From Gordius sp. MW1 (lineage: Eukaryota; Nematomorpha; Gordioida; Gordea; Gordiidae): 64,000 bases of DNA. The translations under genes were made by a program, and so were the position numbers. Every line of letters begins with the position of its first letter. Within the stretch, counting starts at the first letter, position 1. The notes beneath the pieces are model-generated. The model was not told the origin of the DNA. It made no database searches and worked only from the letters and a program-made list of their open reading frames with translations. Shown here one piece after another: positions 24,001 to 35,500 of the stretch. The stretch spans positions 6,386,168 to 6,450,167 of the forward strand of contig OZ038531.1 in the NCBI GenBank assembly GCA_964036665.1. The letters are read 5' to 3'.

Positions 24001-25621
24001 GATATTATTAATTATTATAGTTTAATTTATAGGTTAATATGGACAATCATAATATTATATCGTGTCTTCTTCAGATTCTGAATATTTAAAATCAGCAGAT
24101 GAATTGAAATTGCCATGGCCAAAATATGATAAATATTTTTCACTCATTTCATATAAAGGACCGAATTCAATAAACTAAATGTAAAAAAGAATAATCTTTT
24201 AGTTTTTTGAAAAAAGGGTTTGAAAGCCCTAGAATTGATAATGAAAGAACTATCATCGTTTTTTTTTGACGAGGCAGTAAAGGGAGTGCGGCTTGGAGGA
24301 TCATATCTTATCGCACTTTTTTGAAGCGAGGGATAAAACATTAAATCTTTTTAATAAAATTCCTGCTTAAAAAGATTTGTTTATTAAGTACAATACTCCA
24401 ATCCCCTCATCTGCCCCTGTGGAGCGGGTTTTTAGTATAGCTAATGCTGTATTAACTGCCAAGCGTTCCTGCTTATCAGGCGACAATTTTGAAAATAAAT
24501 TATTATTAAAAATAAAAATTAATAAGAAAATAGATTATAGATTATATTGATTTATAATTATATTGTCGAAATAAAACTATTATTTTTTATCATGGCTATT
24601 TATTGTATTAAAAAATATAAGAAATTTATTTATATTAAATTAAATTTTAAAAAATTAATCATAAAATTTAGGACGAACGTAAACGTGAACACGTTCATGA
24701 ACGTGAACGCGTTCCTTTTTTTATAAACGAACTTGAACGTGAACACGTTCGATTTTCGTCAATGAACGTTGAACGCGTTCGATTTTTTTACAACTGTTTA
24801 CAACAGCACTAATATATATAAATTATTCAAAAAAATTTCACTTTATTTTTGTAAAAGATCATGTATTTTTTGCCAATATGTAGTGTAAATTTAATGGCTT
24901 TCAACTTATATAATTCATTTATTTGTTATATACTGGTATATCATTCTTAAAGTGTAGTCAAACAATTTTTTATATTTTTGACAATCCCTTCAGGCGCGGT
25001 CGCTTTAATTGTAAAAGTTACAAAATTTAATAAAAATTAATAATTTTCTACTCTAAAATTAAATTCTCCGCCTCCAATGAAGGTTAATTTGGTAAAAGAT
25101 CAACTTGTAACAAATGAAGTTTATAGGCCCTCAGTACTTCTTTAATTTATTCGAGTCACTCTCTTTATCCACTTCCACACTAACAAATTGCTTAAGTTAT
25201 AGACTTCAACCCGGTAGGACAATCCTAAATATTTTAAAAATATCAATTTTATTATTAGGGAAATTTTGTTATTTAAGCCATTATAATAATTAAGTTTGAC
25301 CACAAAATTATTAACTCCCCTCCTAACATTTGCAAGGCTAACAGTATAAATTTAATTTTTGCGAACTTTAAAAGGATACGTCAAAGTACCCACGACAGGT
25401 TGCTGCTATTGAGAGGTAATCGCCTGAGTACCTTGCTCAACGTTTCCTTATCAATTGATCATTTATCACCAGTTTTAACGAATCCATACTTTGAGGCTAT
25501 TAATCGCAGGATGCATTCCCTCATGGCTACCATCGATTGGTGCTTTGCACAGTATGGGAGAGAAAATGTCCTTATAACCGATTCTCAGATGCAAGATCCT
25601 CTAATTAATTTTTTGTTTTGA
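18061..25621 (+). CDS. FAM20B: FAM20B-like secretory-pathway kinase (8 exons; 5' end incomplete)
   Basis: Exons: about 18061-18241, 18401-18766, 19161-19878, 20249-20358, 20485-20662, 21780-22022, 23589-23648, 25375-25621. All phases agree. The first exon encodes a type II signal anchor (LIYASLTIFVLLLLFW) after Lys-rich residues. A long Ser/Asp/Lys-rich stem follows. The kinase domain starts near WQILANWVTHAQV and carries LELEGGQQAIFKPRR (nucleotide-binding Lys), ERYNCEIAGFHLSR, then ILNFRQTAIVVGRKL, LLDVVDTCIYDFILDNIDRSS, LLMIDSGN (metal Asp) and LAPLYQCCMIRQST. The order and exon content follow vertebrate FAM20B, the Golgi xylose kinase of the glycosaminoglycan linker, although FAM20A/C relatives cannot be excluded. 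The vertebrate ADRHHYE motif reads IDRSSFE here. No ATG was found for exon 1; a basic exon ending near 17945 may join it. AATAAA lies 19 nt past the stop. Confidence 0.88.
20850..21057. mobile_element. MITE with telomere-like core, in FAM20B intron
   Basis: The ends AATACCCGTCAAAGTAGCAG and GCTACTTTGACCGGGTGCC are inverted repeats. Direct repeats CTAGTGATG flank them (20841-20849 and 21058-21066). Inside lies an imperfect CCCTAACCCTAACC tract (about 20955-20990). There is no coding capacity. Confidence 0.75.
22126..22291. mobile_element. hAT-like MITE (CATGGGCGTAGCC family) in FAM20B intron
   Basis: Full-length copy with flanking repeats GCTATCAT and GCTCTCAT (7 of 8 identical). It lies 104 bp downstream of the exon ending at 22022. 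Confidence 0.85.
22442..22599. mobile_element. hAT-like MITE (CATGGGCGTAGCC family) in FAM20B intron
   Basis: Full-length copy with the exact 8-bp flanking repeat TATGGTTC, oriented opposite to its neighbour at 22126. Confidence 0.88.
23668..24811 (+). mobile_element. internally deleted hAT transposon
   Basis: The TIRs TAGTGCTGT and ACAGCACTA are flanked by ATATATAT on both sides. Subterminal zones at each end are crowded with the palindrome GAACGCGTTC and its variants. Two transposase remnants survive: a BED-finger-like start (LPWPKYDKYFSLISYKG, near 24100) and the C-terminal dimerisation motif (IPSSAPVERVFSIANAVL, near 24400), which is diagnostic of hAT. The catalytic middle is gone; the remaining frame is short and interrupted. 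It lies in the FAM20B intron 23649-25374. Confidence 0.88.
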
Positions 25622-26287
25622 TTATATCACTCTTCTCACAATAAATTGTTATATATAACGACTATTTGTTAATGAATTTTATTTCAACGTTACGAATCAC
25701 CAGGCTGCAGCGTATAATAGAGAGGCTAACTCACACGCATGCTATATTTTTATATTAACAGTTGAATTAAGCTTTTAGTTAAATTTATTATCCACATTGA
25801 TGGGTTACACTCAAAAAGTATGATAATTATAGCAAAAAGTTTTAAAATGAAATCTTGTTAGGAACATTAGATTATGATTTATTAAGTATTTAGCGATAAA
25901 TCTCTGAAAGGTGCAAATATAATTGGACATTAAAAGCCCTAATTGACTTCTTATTATAACAATTGTTTGGAATGGCAGAGCATTGTATGAAAAACGTTAA
26001 TGCATTGATTTTAATTTAACGCCTAAGTCTAAATGTTATTTATTTAGTCAATTGTGATTCTTAGGGACTACTAACAACTCAATCTCATAAGGTTTTAAGC
26101 TTGCTTAACGATATAAAAACTAATTCTGCCAAATAATGTTTTGTTTTAAAGGTTTAAAATTTAAACTTTTTATATATATCTAAACCATTAAACCATAATG
26201 TCGGTTCGTATCAATTTTCAAGTCCAGGTGGGTCATACCTAATGTTTACAGGGTATTGGAAATCAATATCTACTGTACCACTTCGTA

Positions 26288-27471
26288 ATGAAAAATTATG
26301 ATAAGATCAGCGTATTGGGTGAAGGGAGCAATTCCTTTGTATATAAAGTTCTAAATTCGAAAGATAACAAGTAAAGCTTTATGTGAAAATTTTGAGCGTT
26401 TTTTAAACATTTCCATTATATTACAATATGACCTACTTTGTTGCTAAGAGAATTCAATTTGCGTGTGTTAGTATTGATTTTATTTGTAATATAGACATTA
26501 TGCGCTCAAGCTTATAAAAAGAAAACATGAAAATGCTGATCAAATCAAAACAAGTGAATTTAATGAGGGTCAACTTCTAGCCAAATTAAAACATCCAAAT
26601 ATAATTGAACTATTCGATTACTTTTATATCGATTCCGATCCAATCCTAATTCTTAAATATTGCGAAAATGGAACATTATTGGAATTCATAAATAAGGTTC
26701 GTGAAAGTCCAACAAGCCCTAGACTGATTCCAGAGATTCTAATAGTACACTGGTTTACCCAGATACTCGATGCCCTTCATTACATACACGCGAGGCATAT
26801 CATTCATAGAGATATTAAACCACAGAATGTGTTTTTATCCGAGGGCAAAATGCGTGCCTTTCTTGGTGATTTTGGGATTTCAAAACAAGTCGATAGCTCT
26901 TCCATGATATGGGATAATGGAAATGGCTTGGCTAACACATTTGTTGGAACCCCAAATTACATCAGCCCCGAAGTAAGCTTAGGTAGACCGTACGGAATCA
27001 AAGCTGACATATGGTCGTTGGGTTGCCTTCTATACGAGTTATGTCATCTGAAGTCACCGTTCGTGGCTTATACTTTGAATGATTTATTCGTTAAAATACG
27101 CTCTGCTGATATCGATTTTATCGGATCATTGTTTTACAGTGTTGAATTGGTGTATGTGACAAAATGGATGATGCGAAAATTTGATGGGCAGAGACCAGAC
27201 TCTAGTGAATTAATACGATCTAGTTACATCGCCAAACTAAGTGAGTCAATCAATTTCATCAGATAACCTGTTGACAGCGTTGATTACCATGGGTATGGAT
27301 GATAAAAATTTGTCAGATATTACGACTAATGCCCCATTACCATCACCAGACTTAAGCAAGCATCATTCTTTGGAAACCGATAAATATGCTCACATGCAAA
27401 TGTTTACTCTAATTACTCATCAGAAAAATTGTGATGTCGACAATGCTGATATAACAATTGAGGATTGCTAA
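26288..27471 (+). CDS. NIMA-related (NEK family) Ser/Thr protein kinase
   Basis: Exons 26288-26370 and 26495-27240, with a possible third at 27263-27471. The protein starts at the kinase domain. It has a glycine loop (LGEGSNSFVYKV), the catalytic Lys in HYALKLIK, the C-helix Glu in EFNEGQLLAKLKHPNI, HRDIKPQNV, DFG in LGDFGISKQ, GTPNYISPEV, DIWSLGCLLYELC and the late Arg of GQRPDSSELI. The SPE motif and the ALGC-like LYELC block are typical of NEK kinases, which act in centrosome, cilium and mitotic control. No RCC1 repeats or long coiled coil follow, so the subtype is open. Without further splicing the frame stops at 27266 (284 residues). Removing a consensus-bordered 22-nt segment (27241-27262) opens a 69-residue tail (345 residues in all). 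Confidence 0.85.
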
Positions 27472-29181
27472 TATATGGCGAATTTAAGGAAAACACGAGG
27501 TCTTAAATTAAATATATATTGTTTCGACCTAATAAGCTTATTTGCTTCGGTTGATTTATTACTTTGTGATAATAGAAAACCCTTTATATTTAATGAGCTG
27601 CTATAAAAAGATAGGCAAAATTGAGTAATGATTTTAAGTTACTTCAACCATTATACGCAGATGTTTGCGGCTAGAATTGTTTTTTACACAAACAATTTTA
27701 TATTATAAATGATTAATTTCTAAATGTGCTGTAAATAAAACTATTCATCAGTGGATGGATGGCATGATGACAACAATGAATTTATTCATTCTCAAATAAA
27801 TTTAATTAACACATAGTGACACGAATTGTTCGATATTTTGTAAAGCTATTTTGTTTCTCGTTGAATGCAGAATTGAGATTTAAATTAAGCTACTAAGTAA
27901 ATAGTGTACACACTGGTCAATCCATAATAGAGCTAAACGTAGTCTAATAACGGAAGTAAAAATATGGGATAACAACAATTTTTAGACTTAGTTATTAGTG
28001 ATATGCTTAAGATTATGTGCGTAGTAAGAATTTGAATTTATGAGGGGGGGGGGCTGGTAAAAGATTTAAAATTATCTAGGGAGCGACAAAATAATCTACA
28101 AAAATTTGACCATAATTTCAATAAATTTTTAACATTTTTAGATTAGCGGAGGAGGGTAGTTGTATCCTGCTTCACCCAGGCTACTATTTTGCTTAGGCTA
28201 ATTGTTGTTTCATACTAGGCTTTACGATTTCTATAAACGCAAAGTCAGTAATTGATAAATACCTTGGTTTTATTAATAACTCAGTTTAAATAAAAAATAA
28301 CAAATAAAGAAAAATATGTATCGCATAAAGCTATTTCCACAAAAACATGTAGCGAGCTAAAAGCTCTCATCTGCATAGACTTGAAGAACTTCTGAGAACA
28401 CTCTACAACCTGCATGTTGATTATCAGATTCAGTGCCCTAACACAAACCCACTCACCTCATTTATCTACCTCACTGGTCGCGATTATTAATACCATTCTT
28501 ATTTTCATATTTCTAATATTTTTTGTAATTATTCTTTTAATTACATAACATTGTTGCATTGTCCATTGTAAATATTACCTATAGAGACTGTTTAAAAAAG
28601 TATCGCAATCGATTAAAATATTATCAGACGATATCAAAGGATTTAGCGGTATTAATTCATCAACTGCTCACTGAAATATTTGAGTTTCATGCTTAAAAAC
28701 ATAAAGTCTCTACTATGAGAATATTGCCATTATAAGTACTGTTTATATACCCAAAATTTGTTTATAATATTTAATTAAGAGGCTAAAAAATGATAAAATT
28801 TATAACAAATTTTGGTAAATTATTAGCAAAAAACAACAGGATTACAATATACACAACACAATACATTATTATATTTTTTTGTATATCATTTGGCAAAATA
28901 GTACTAATTTATTTACATTTAAAATACAAAATGAAGCTGAAATTAAAAAATACATATTGCATAGTGATATTTCTATAGACAAATAGTTCACATTTAAAGG
29001 ATTAGTAATCAAACGCACGATATTTAGAAAATAATTCAAATATTCAAATATATCTCATGATACAATTGCTCGATAAAAATGAATATATATATATCTATCT
29101 ATGCATCTGACCTTACTAAATAATTGATAGCCCCATAATTATGAAGAATGAGCAATTATAATAATCAAGTGGTTGTTTGGA
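27472..29181. other. NEK-TTC13 intergenic region
   Basis: Apart from a decayed MITE (28010-28190) nothing is recognised. An AATAAA at about 27734 could end the NEK transcript. The frame at 28790-28978 has the low-complexity composition of chance AT-rich DNA. Confidence 0.45.
28010..28190. mobile_element. decayed relative of the CATGGGCGTAGCC MITE
   Basis: A gcgtag start, a poly-G arm and a later phrase similar to GGGGGCAGCCGC...CAGGCTAC appear in family order, but the termini are eroded. Tentative. Confidence 0.35.
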
Positions 29182-29189
29182 GCGCTACC

Positions 29190-29455
29190 CACTTCTGTGC
29201 AAATCGTAATATGTGCATTTCGTAATACAGGCAAGAATTGCTTATGCGCATGCGCAGTTATAACCCTCCGCGTTTGGTAAGTTTTCTAATATTACTATCT
29301 TTTATTTTGTAAATATTATTATCGTTTATTTTGTAAATTTAATGTAATCTAGGCAAAATGTAATATAGGCAAGGGTTAGGGTTAGATTTAGTGATTTATT
29401 TGATAATATGTATTACTTATTACGAAATGCACATATTACGAAATGCACCAGATTC
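29190..29455. mobile_element. MITE with 8-bp TSD and TTAGGG tract
   Basis: Inverted termini share GTAATATGTGCATTTCGTA over about 38 bp. The direct repeat GCGCTACC flanks exactly (29182-29189, 29456-29463). The core contains ATAGGCAAGGGTTAGGGTTA, the same phrase found in both Helentron-like copies (near 9160 and 37160). It lies 124 bp upstream of the TTC13 start codon. Confidence 0.82.
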
Positions 29456-29579
29456 GCGCTACCAAGTGACACAAAAGCAGCTGATAAAAAAAAAAAAAAA
29501 AAAAAATTTACCATGCTAATAAAAATTCGTCTGCTCAAGGCTATGGATCACTGATTATCTAGGTTACATATTTGTTGCA

Positions 29580-32500
29580 ATGCGATTTTTTGTTTTCTTA
29601 CTTATTTGTATATCTAACAAATATATTTCTACAGCATCAAGCCTATCTAATTATTTTGCATCAAAAAATATTATAAATATCTATAAATATATAGATTTTC
29701 TTTTGGTTTTTAATGACAAACCAAACTTTCCATTTTGGTTTAATCAAAATCCACATTCTCTTACATTTTTGGAAAGGATAGCTGAGGAAAATTGCAGTAA
29801 GATAAAAAATTAATTAATTGACACCTTTTTAAGATTTTTTGCAAAATGTAGAAGAGAGAAAGTTTTGCCAGGATATGCAGCATCGTGATGATAAAGTGAC
29901 AGATTTAGATATTCAAGTATGCTAATCTTTGTATAAAAAAATTATTTATTTTTAGCTTCAGGCAAAAATATTGTTGAAAAAGCAATGGATCCCTCTAGTT
30001 AAGCAAAATAAACATATTGATACTTTACTTGGTAATGATTTATTGATCAAATGAATTGTAATTTTAGAGTGTTTATTTTTGATCTTTGGATTAAATTGTA
30101 TTGATAATTACTATTATTAGCTCAATCCTTGCTGCTTCTGAATTTAAATCGTACTGCTGAAAGCATTGATGGCTACAATAGACTTATCAGTGTAAACTTT
30201 ATAAACAAATGCATATTGTAAATAACTATTGATAAATTTATTGGATTATGTTTAATTTGCACAATCATTTTTTTCAACGATATGTCAATTTGACTAAAAA
30301 ATTTATACTGAATAACTATACAATATTAAAATAGATATTTGATTATTAAGAAATATCCAGAGTTTGAAGGTGGATATTATGGGAGAGCATCTGCCCTTGG
30401 GAGATTGGATGTAATGAATATATGAATCACAATTTATAATGCAATTTTATTATAGGACACAAATTTATTGCAAGCTATTGAGGATTTGAGTCTAGCTATT
30501 CAACTTAGCACAATGAAGATGTCACCATACAAAAACATTTACATCATCCAAAGAGCCATAGTATTGTTTATTAATAAAAAGGATAAATAATATATAGACT
30601 AGGAATAAATTATATATAATTAAAAGCAAGTTCAAATTAATTTCCTTTTTTGGGCAAAGATTTTTAGGTTATAGTCATTGGCTTTCCTATTGAATACATC
30701 TGTATTTAAATTTTTGTTCATTTAGTAACTCATTGAAAAAGCATCAAATGAACTCAAACAAATTTGCTAAAAAGTTATAACTTCTCTTGCTTTGAAGAAA
30801 GGCTAAAGTCTCATTTAAATAAGTTGTTTATTCTAAAATTTAATTAATTTTTAGTGGAAATGGGTTAAAGGGCTTATGGTTACAATAAATTTATTAAGCA
30901 ATTTTTCAAAAAGCTCCTTAAAACATAAGAATATGAAGAAGCATATAGACCAAGGAAATTACTATCTAAGGGCCCGTCTTAATATACGATTCAACTTCAA
31001 GCGCCATATTTTTGTTTGTCTAAATATGCGATATACATGTCGTGAAGTCAACAATTTTAGTTTAGTTACCATATGAATATGCATTAATAAGCGTAATTAA
31101 GGGAAAAATATTTGTTTTATGAGCCAAAACACAAAAATAGAAAAAAATGACGTGACGCTCGTATTAAGACGCGGCTATGTTTTAACATGCATTCGTTTTT
31201 TTTGCATCTATGCAAAATCGCATTTTAAGACGCACCCTAAGGGATATTTGCTAAATGACGTATTTTAAGCTTTGACCCTATAAGTAGGGCATTTTCTATG
31301 CTCCTCTTTAAGTGGTCCATAAAAATTAAAAAATATTTGTTAATTTTTGTTTAAATCTATGTGCTATTTGGTTAGATACATTGCAAGGCAAAATTGTACA
31401 AAGAAGCCATTAGGGATATAAGCTTGCTGATTAGGGACGAAAAGAAGTGGGAAAATTATTTCGCTAGAGCCATTCAATACCTGACTTTAGGCGTAAGCGT
31501 TCGATTTTGCATTAAATTTTTCATATAAAAAACCTTATAAAATATAAGAATTATTTTTTTAAGCTTTTTAATAATCGTTATTAACCTATCTTATTTCCCT
31601 GGGTAATGCTTTTATACTAAAACGCCATCTAGTATTTTCCTTAAAAAATGCTGCTATTTTTGCCTACTAAATTTTATAGTGCAAAGATTATGTAAAATTA
31701 TGTTTATTACCCTTAGCTTTTTAAACTTACGACCTTTTTATCTCATTTAACCCTCGAGAGCATTCCTCAAAATCCCGAACGCGAGAGCACAGGTGGGGTC
31801 TATTTGACCCCATTTTTTAACTGCTTATAATTTTAAAACTATTAATTAAAAACAACTCAAATTTTGAATTTATGTTAGGTGAAGACTCTTAATCACAAAT
31901 ATAATTTTTGAGGAACAGTTAAATAATATTACCAAAGTTATTAACATTTTTCTGAAGTCACCTTTTTTTTCTTAAAATTAAAATGCCTCTCCTAAATTTG
32001 TCTCTCAACATCATATATTATGAAATAAATCAAAATAAACGTGATTTTTTATTAAAAGAATGTTCAAAATGTATTAAAAACACAAATTGTAAAAGATATC
32101 ATCAAACGAAAAAAAATACATACATTTTTTCCAATAGAAAAAAACTTACGTGAGGGCATATGTGGGGTCCACAGGACCCCAAAATGCTATAACTCCAAAA
32201 GTAATGGACCAAAACTTATAAAATTTTACCCAAACCTAGTTTTTGATAAAATAATGGACTACTGAAAAGGCCAGATCAATTCGTTTTGAAATGCGTTTTT
32301 TATTCAAGTTTGTAACTATCGTGGGGTCTGTGAGACCCCACTTGTGCTCTCGAGGGTTAAAAATAATTTTATAACGTTAATTAAGTTCCATTTTTAAAGC
32401 AGATTTCCATTAAAATATGATTTTAAAAGAAATACTATCAATGGGCGATTATACAATAAAACTCAAAATAATAATAACAAAAAATTAACAACTAACTATT

Positions 32501-35500
32501 TTTTAGAAATTTTAGGAATGTTATTTTTGACATTAGCATCAAACAGCAAACGCCGAACTGGACCTTAGCATGGCTGTTCATTTGGAACAAAGCACCGATA
32601 TTGGTAACTGTCCCGTCACACTACCCTATTTCGGTTCTTATATAAATCGTCAAGGTCGCATGAAGGTATAATTTACAATATTATTTATTGATTTTTGAGG
32701 ATTTCTTGATTATCATTATGGGTGTTTAATGATCTTTTAATTTACAAAGGATGATTGCCGATGTTTAAGAATAATTATAGCAATTTAGAAACAAACTTAT
32801 TATTTTTATTATCAGTTTGAGAGAATATAAAAGGCTAAAAAATAAATGTCAATAAGAAAAAAAATTATTCTTACCTGCAATTCCCTCTTAATTTGTTAAA
32901 TTAAAAATTAGTTATTTTATAATTTCCAAAGCGGATATTTTTTATAAGCGTATTTACAACGACTGTAATGTAGTGGATGTGAAAACTTTGGTGGGGCACT
33001 GTTGAACAATTTCAAATTTTGCTATTATTTTAGTGAGCCTTTGTTGAATTTTGTATCAATATGACACATTTCGTTTCCCTCATAAATTTGTACACTACTA
33101 TTACCTCTGCCTATATATTTGGATACGTATCTTTTAAATTTCCAACGAGCATTGCCATAGTTCTGCGCTGACTTAATAGCTGGGTATTTTTCAACCCAAA
33201 ATCTGATTTAATAACTATAGGCGGGTTAAAAACCACGCCTTTCAAATATTTTTAAACAGTTACATGGGCGTAGTTAAGGGGGGGGGGGCAGGGAAGGGCG
33301 GCTGCCTCCCTCTTAATTCAAAAATTTGTTGAAATTTATTAAAATTATGGCTAAAATTTCAAAAAATGCTCATTTTGCCCCTATTTAAATTATTATTGCC
33401 CCCCTCTAATTCCAATGCTGTGCTGACTACGCCCATGAACACTTATAAAAGTTTTAATGCTATTTAACCCAAAACTCAAAACTTTTCTCAATTATTAAGT
33501 CGGGTGAGACCTGTACTGAAAATATAAAATATTTTTAAATCGGTTTGGGTTAAAATACAAGCTTAAATACGTTTGTTTAGCGTTGCTTTGATTTCTGAAT
33601 TTAAAGTTTTTCATTTTTAATTTAATTTATATAGGAAACGTTAGCCATGCATTATAAGTGGGATCAGTGCGTAGACATACCACAAGCAATGTTTAATCTC
33701 GCAGATGCCCACAGGTAACGACCATTATATTTATCTTAAGTGTTTTTTTGCAATAGTAAATTCCCTAGGAGTCGTCTTTAATAAAAAAGATTAATAAATA
33801 TTTACTATAATTCGTTTCTTGACCGTTGGGTGATTTATGCTCTTTTTAAAAAACCATATTTATTATACATTAATGACGTGGATCGTTTAAATAAATTTAA
33901 TATGATCTCAGTAAATAACAATTTAAAAATTAACAACATCAGAAAATTCAAAAAACAAATTTTAATTCTCATTTGCTTTTTTTTGAACTATAAAATTTAT
34001 CTCGGTAGCAACAGTTAATGAAGATCTAATTTTTTTACGAAACTCTAAATTAGTATTACTTTTCGGATATTAGATTACCATTTTGTTTCAAATGTAAATG
34101 TATTTCGCTCGTTTTTGGTTGTCCGCCCTGTCCAACTCGCTATTTTATAATAATTGCTATGGAAACTTATACGAATTTTTAATGGCGACTTTTATTTTGC
34201 TTCGCACATGGACTAGCTAATGACCGCTGGTTGGCTTAAATTTTTTCCACCTCGCTCGAGCTCAAATTCCATTTTTGCTTTAGGACCCCACTGATTACCT
34301 ATGTATAAATTTCTTTTGACAACTTGTCTAAGAAGTGGCTTTAAAACGGATAATTGCGAAACTGGCAAATTAATTCCCTGCAAATTTAAATAATAAAGGA
34401 TTTTATTTTAGAAAAAAATAACCATAAAAATTCAATAAATAAAAAATTTACCCGCTTTTATATGTGTTGCTTTAGGAAATTGGGCGATTACGAACAAGCG
34501 TCGCACATATTTAACGCTTTCATCAACAAATCTATAATTCTCCTGCAAGGCGAAGAGATCGCCTCTAAACCCATCTTCTACAGCAAAAATGGTTACTCTT
34601 ATCAACACAACCCGATACACGGTTATTTTCATCGAGGCCTTTTAAAGTTTCAAAGTGGTAAAATAGTGGAAGCTAATGCCGATTTCCAGGTAATTTCAGT
34701 CACGGAAAAGTCTGCAAAAGACTGGCGATTAGCTGATTTTTGCTTTTGCAGTAAAGCTTATTAAGTAATATAGGCTCATGGGCGTAGCCAGCATTGGAAT
34801 TAGAGGAGAGGAGAATAATGATTTAGGGACAGGCAAAATGATCATTTTTTGAAATTTTAGCCATGATTTTAATAAATCTAACAAATTTTTGGATTTAGAG
34901 GGGAGGAGCCGCCCCTTCCTACCCCTCCCCCTGGTAACGCCCATGCATAATCCTCCATTTTCGGTGAATTTTTATCAACGTGCGCACTTGTGCGGTAAAT
35001 AGTGCAAAAGGTATGGAAGAGAGAATAATGAGATCATTGAAGGATTATCCTTCCATACGCAAGTTAACATTTAATTATTCAACAAAATGAATAACGTTTA
35101 GTTCGTTAATGTTTCTTCAAGAGTAGCGGTCTACACCCCTTACTTAATAATTCTTATCAGCTGTTCGCCAGTCTATTTTATTATTGTCTACGTACTCAAA
35201 TGACTGCTGCCATAGCTCGGGCTAGTGTCGTAAAAACGGCTGGGTTTTGTTTGGTCGATCTTTGGTTTTAGTCGACTAAACATAAACATACCAAAGGTTT
35301 GAACCAAAAATTGAAAAATGTGCTTTTCATTACTTTCCTGACAAAACGGGTTTAGGGCTATCTTAAATGTTCGGCTTGAATCATGGGCGTAGCCAAGGGG
35401 GGGGGGGGCAGGGAGGGACGGCTGCTCCCCCCCCCCTCTAAATCCAAAAATTTGTTAAAAATTATATAAACTATGGCTAAATTTTCAAAAAAAATGATCA

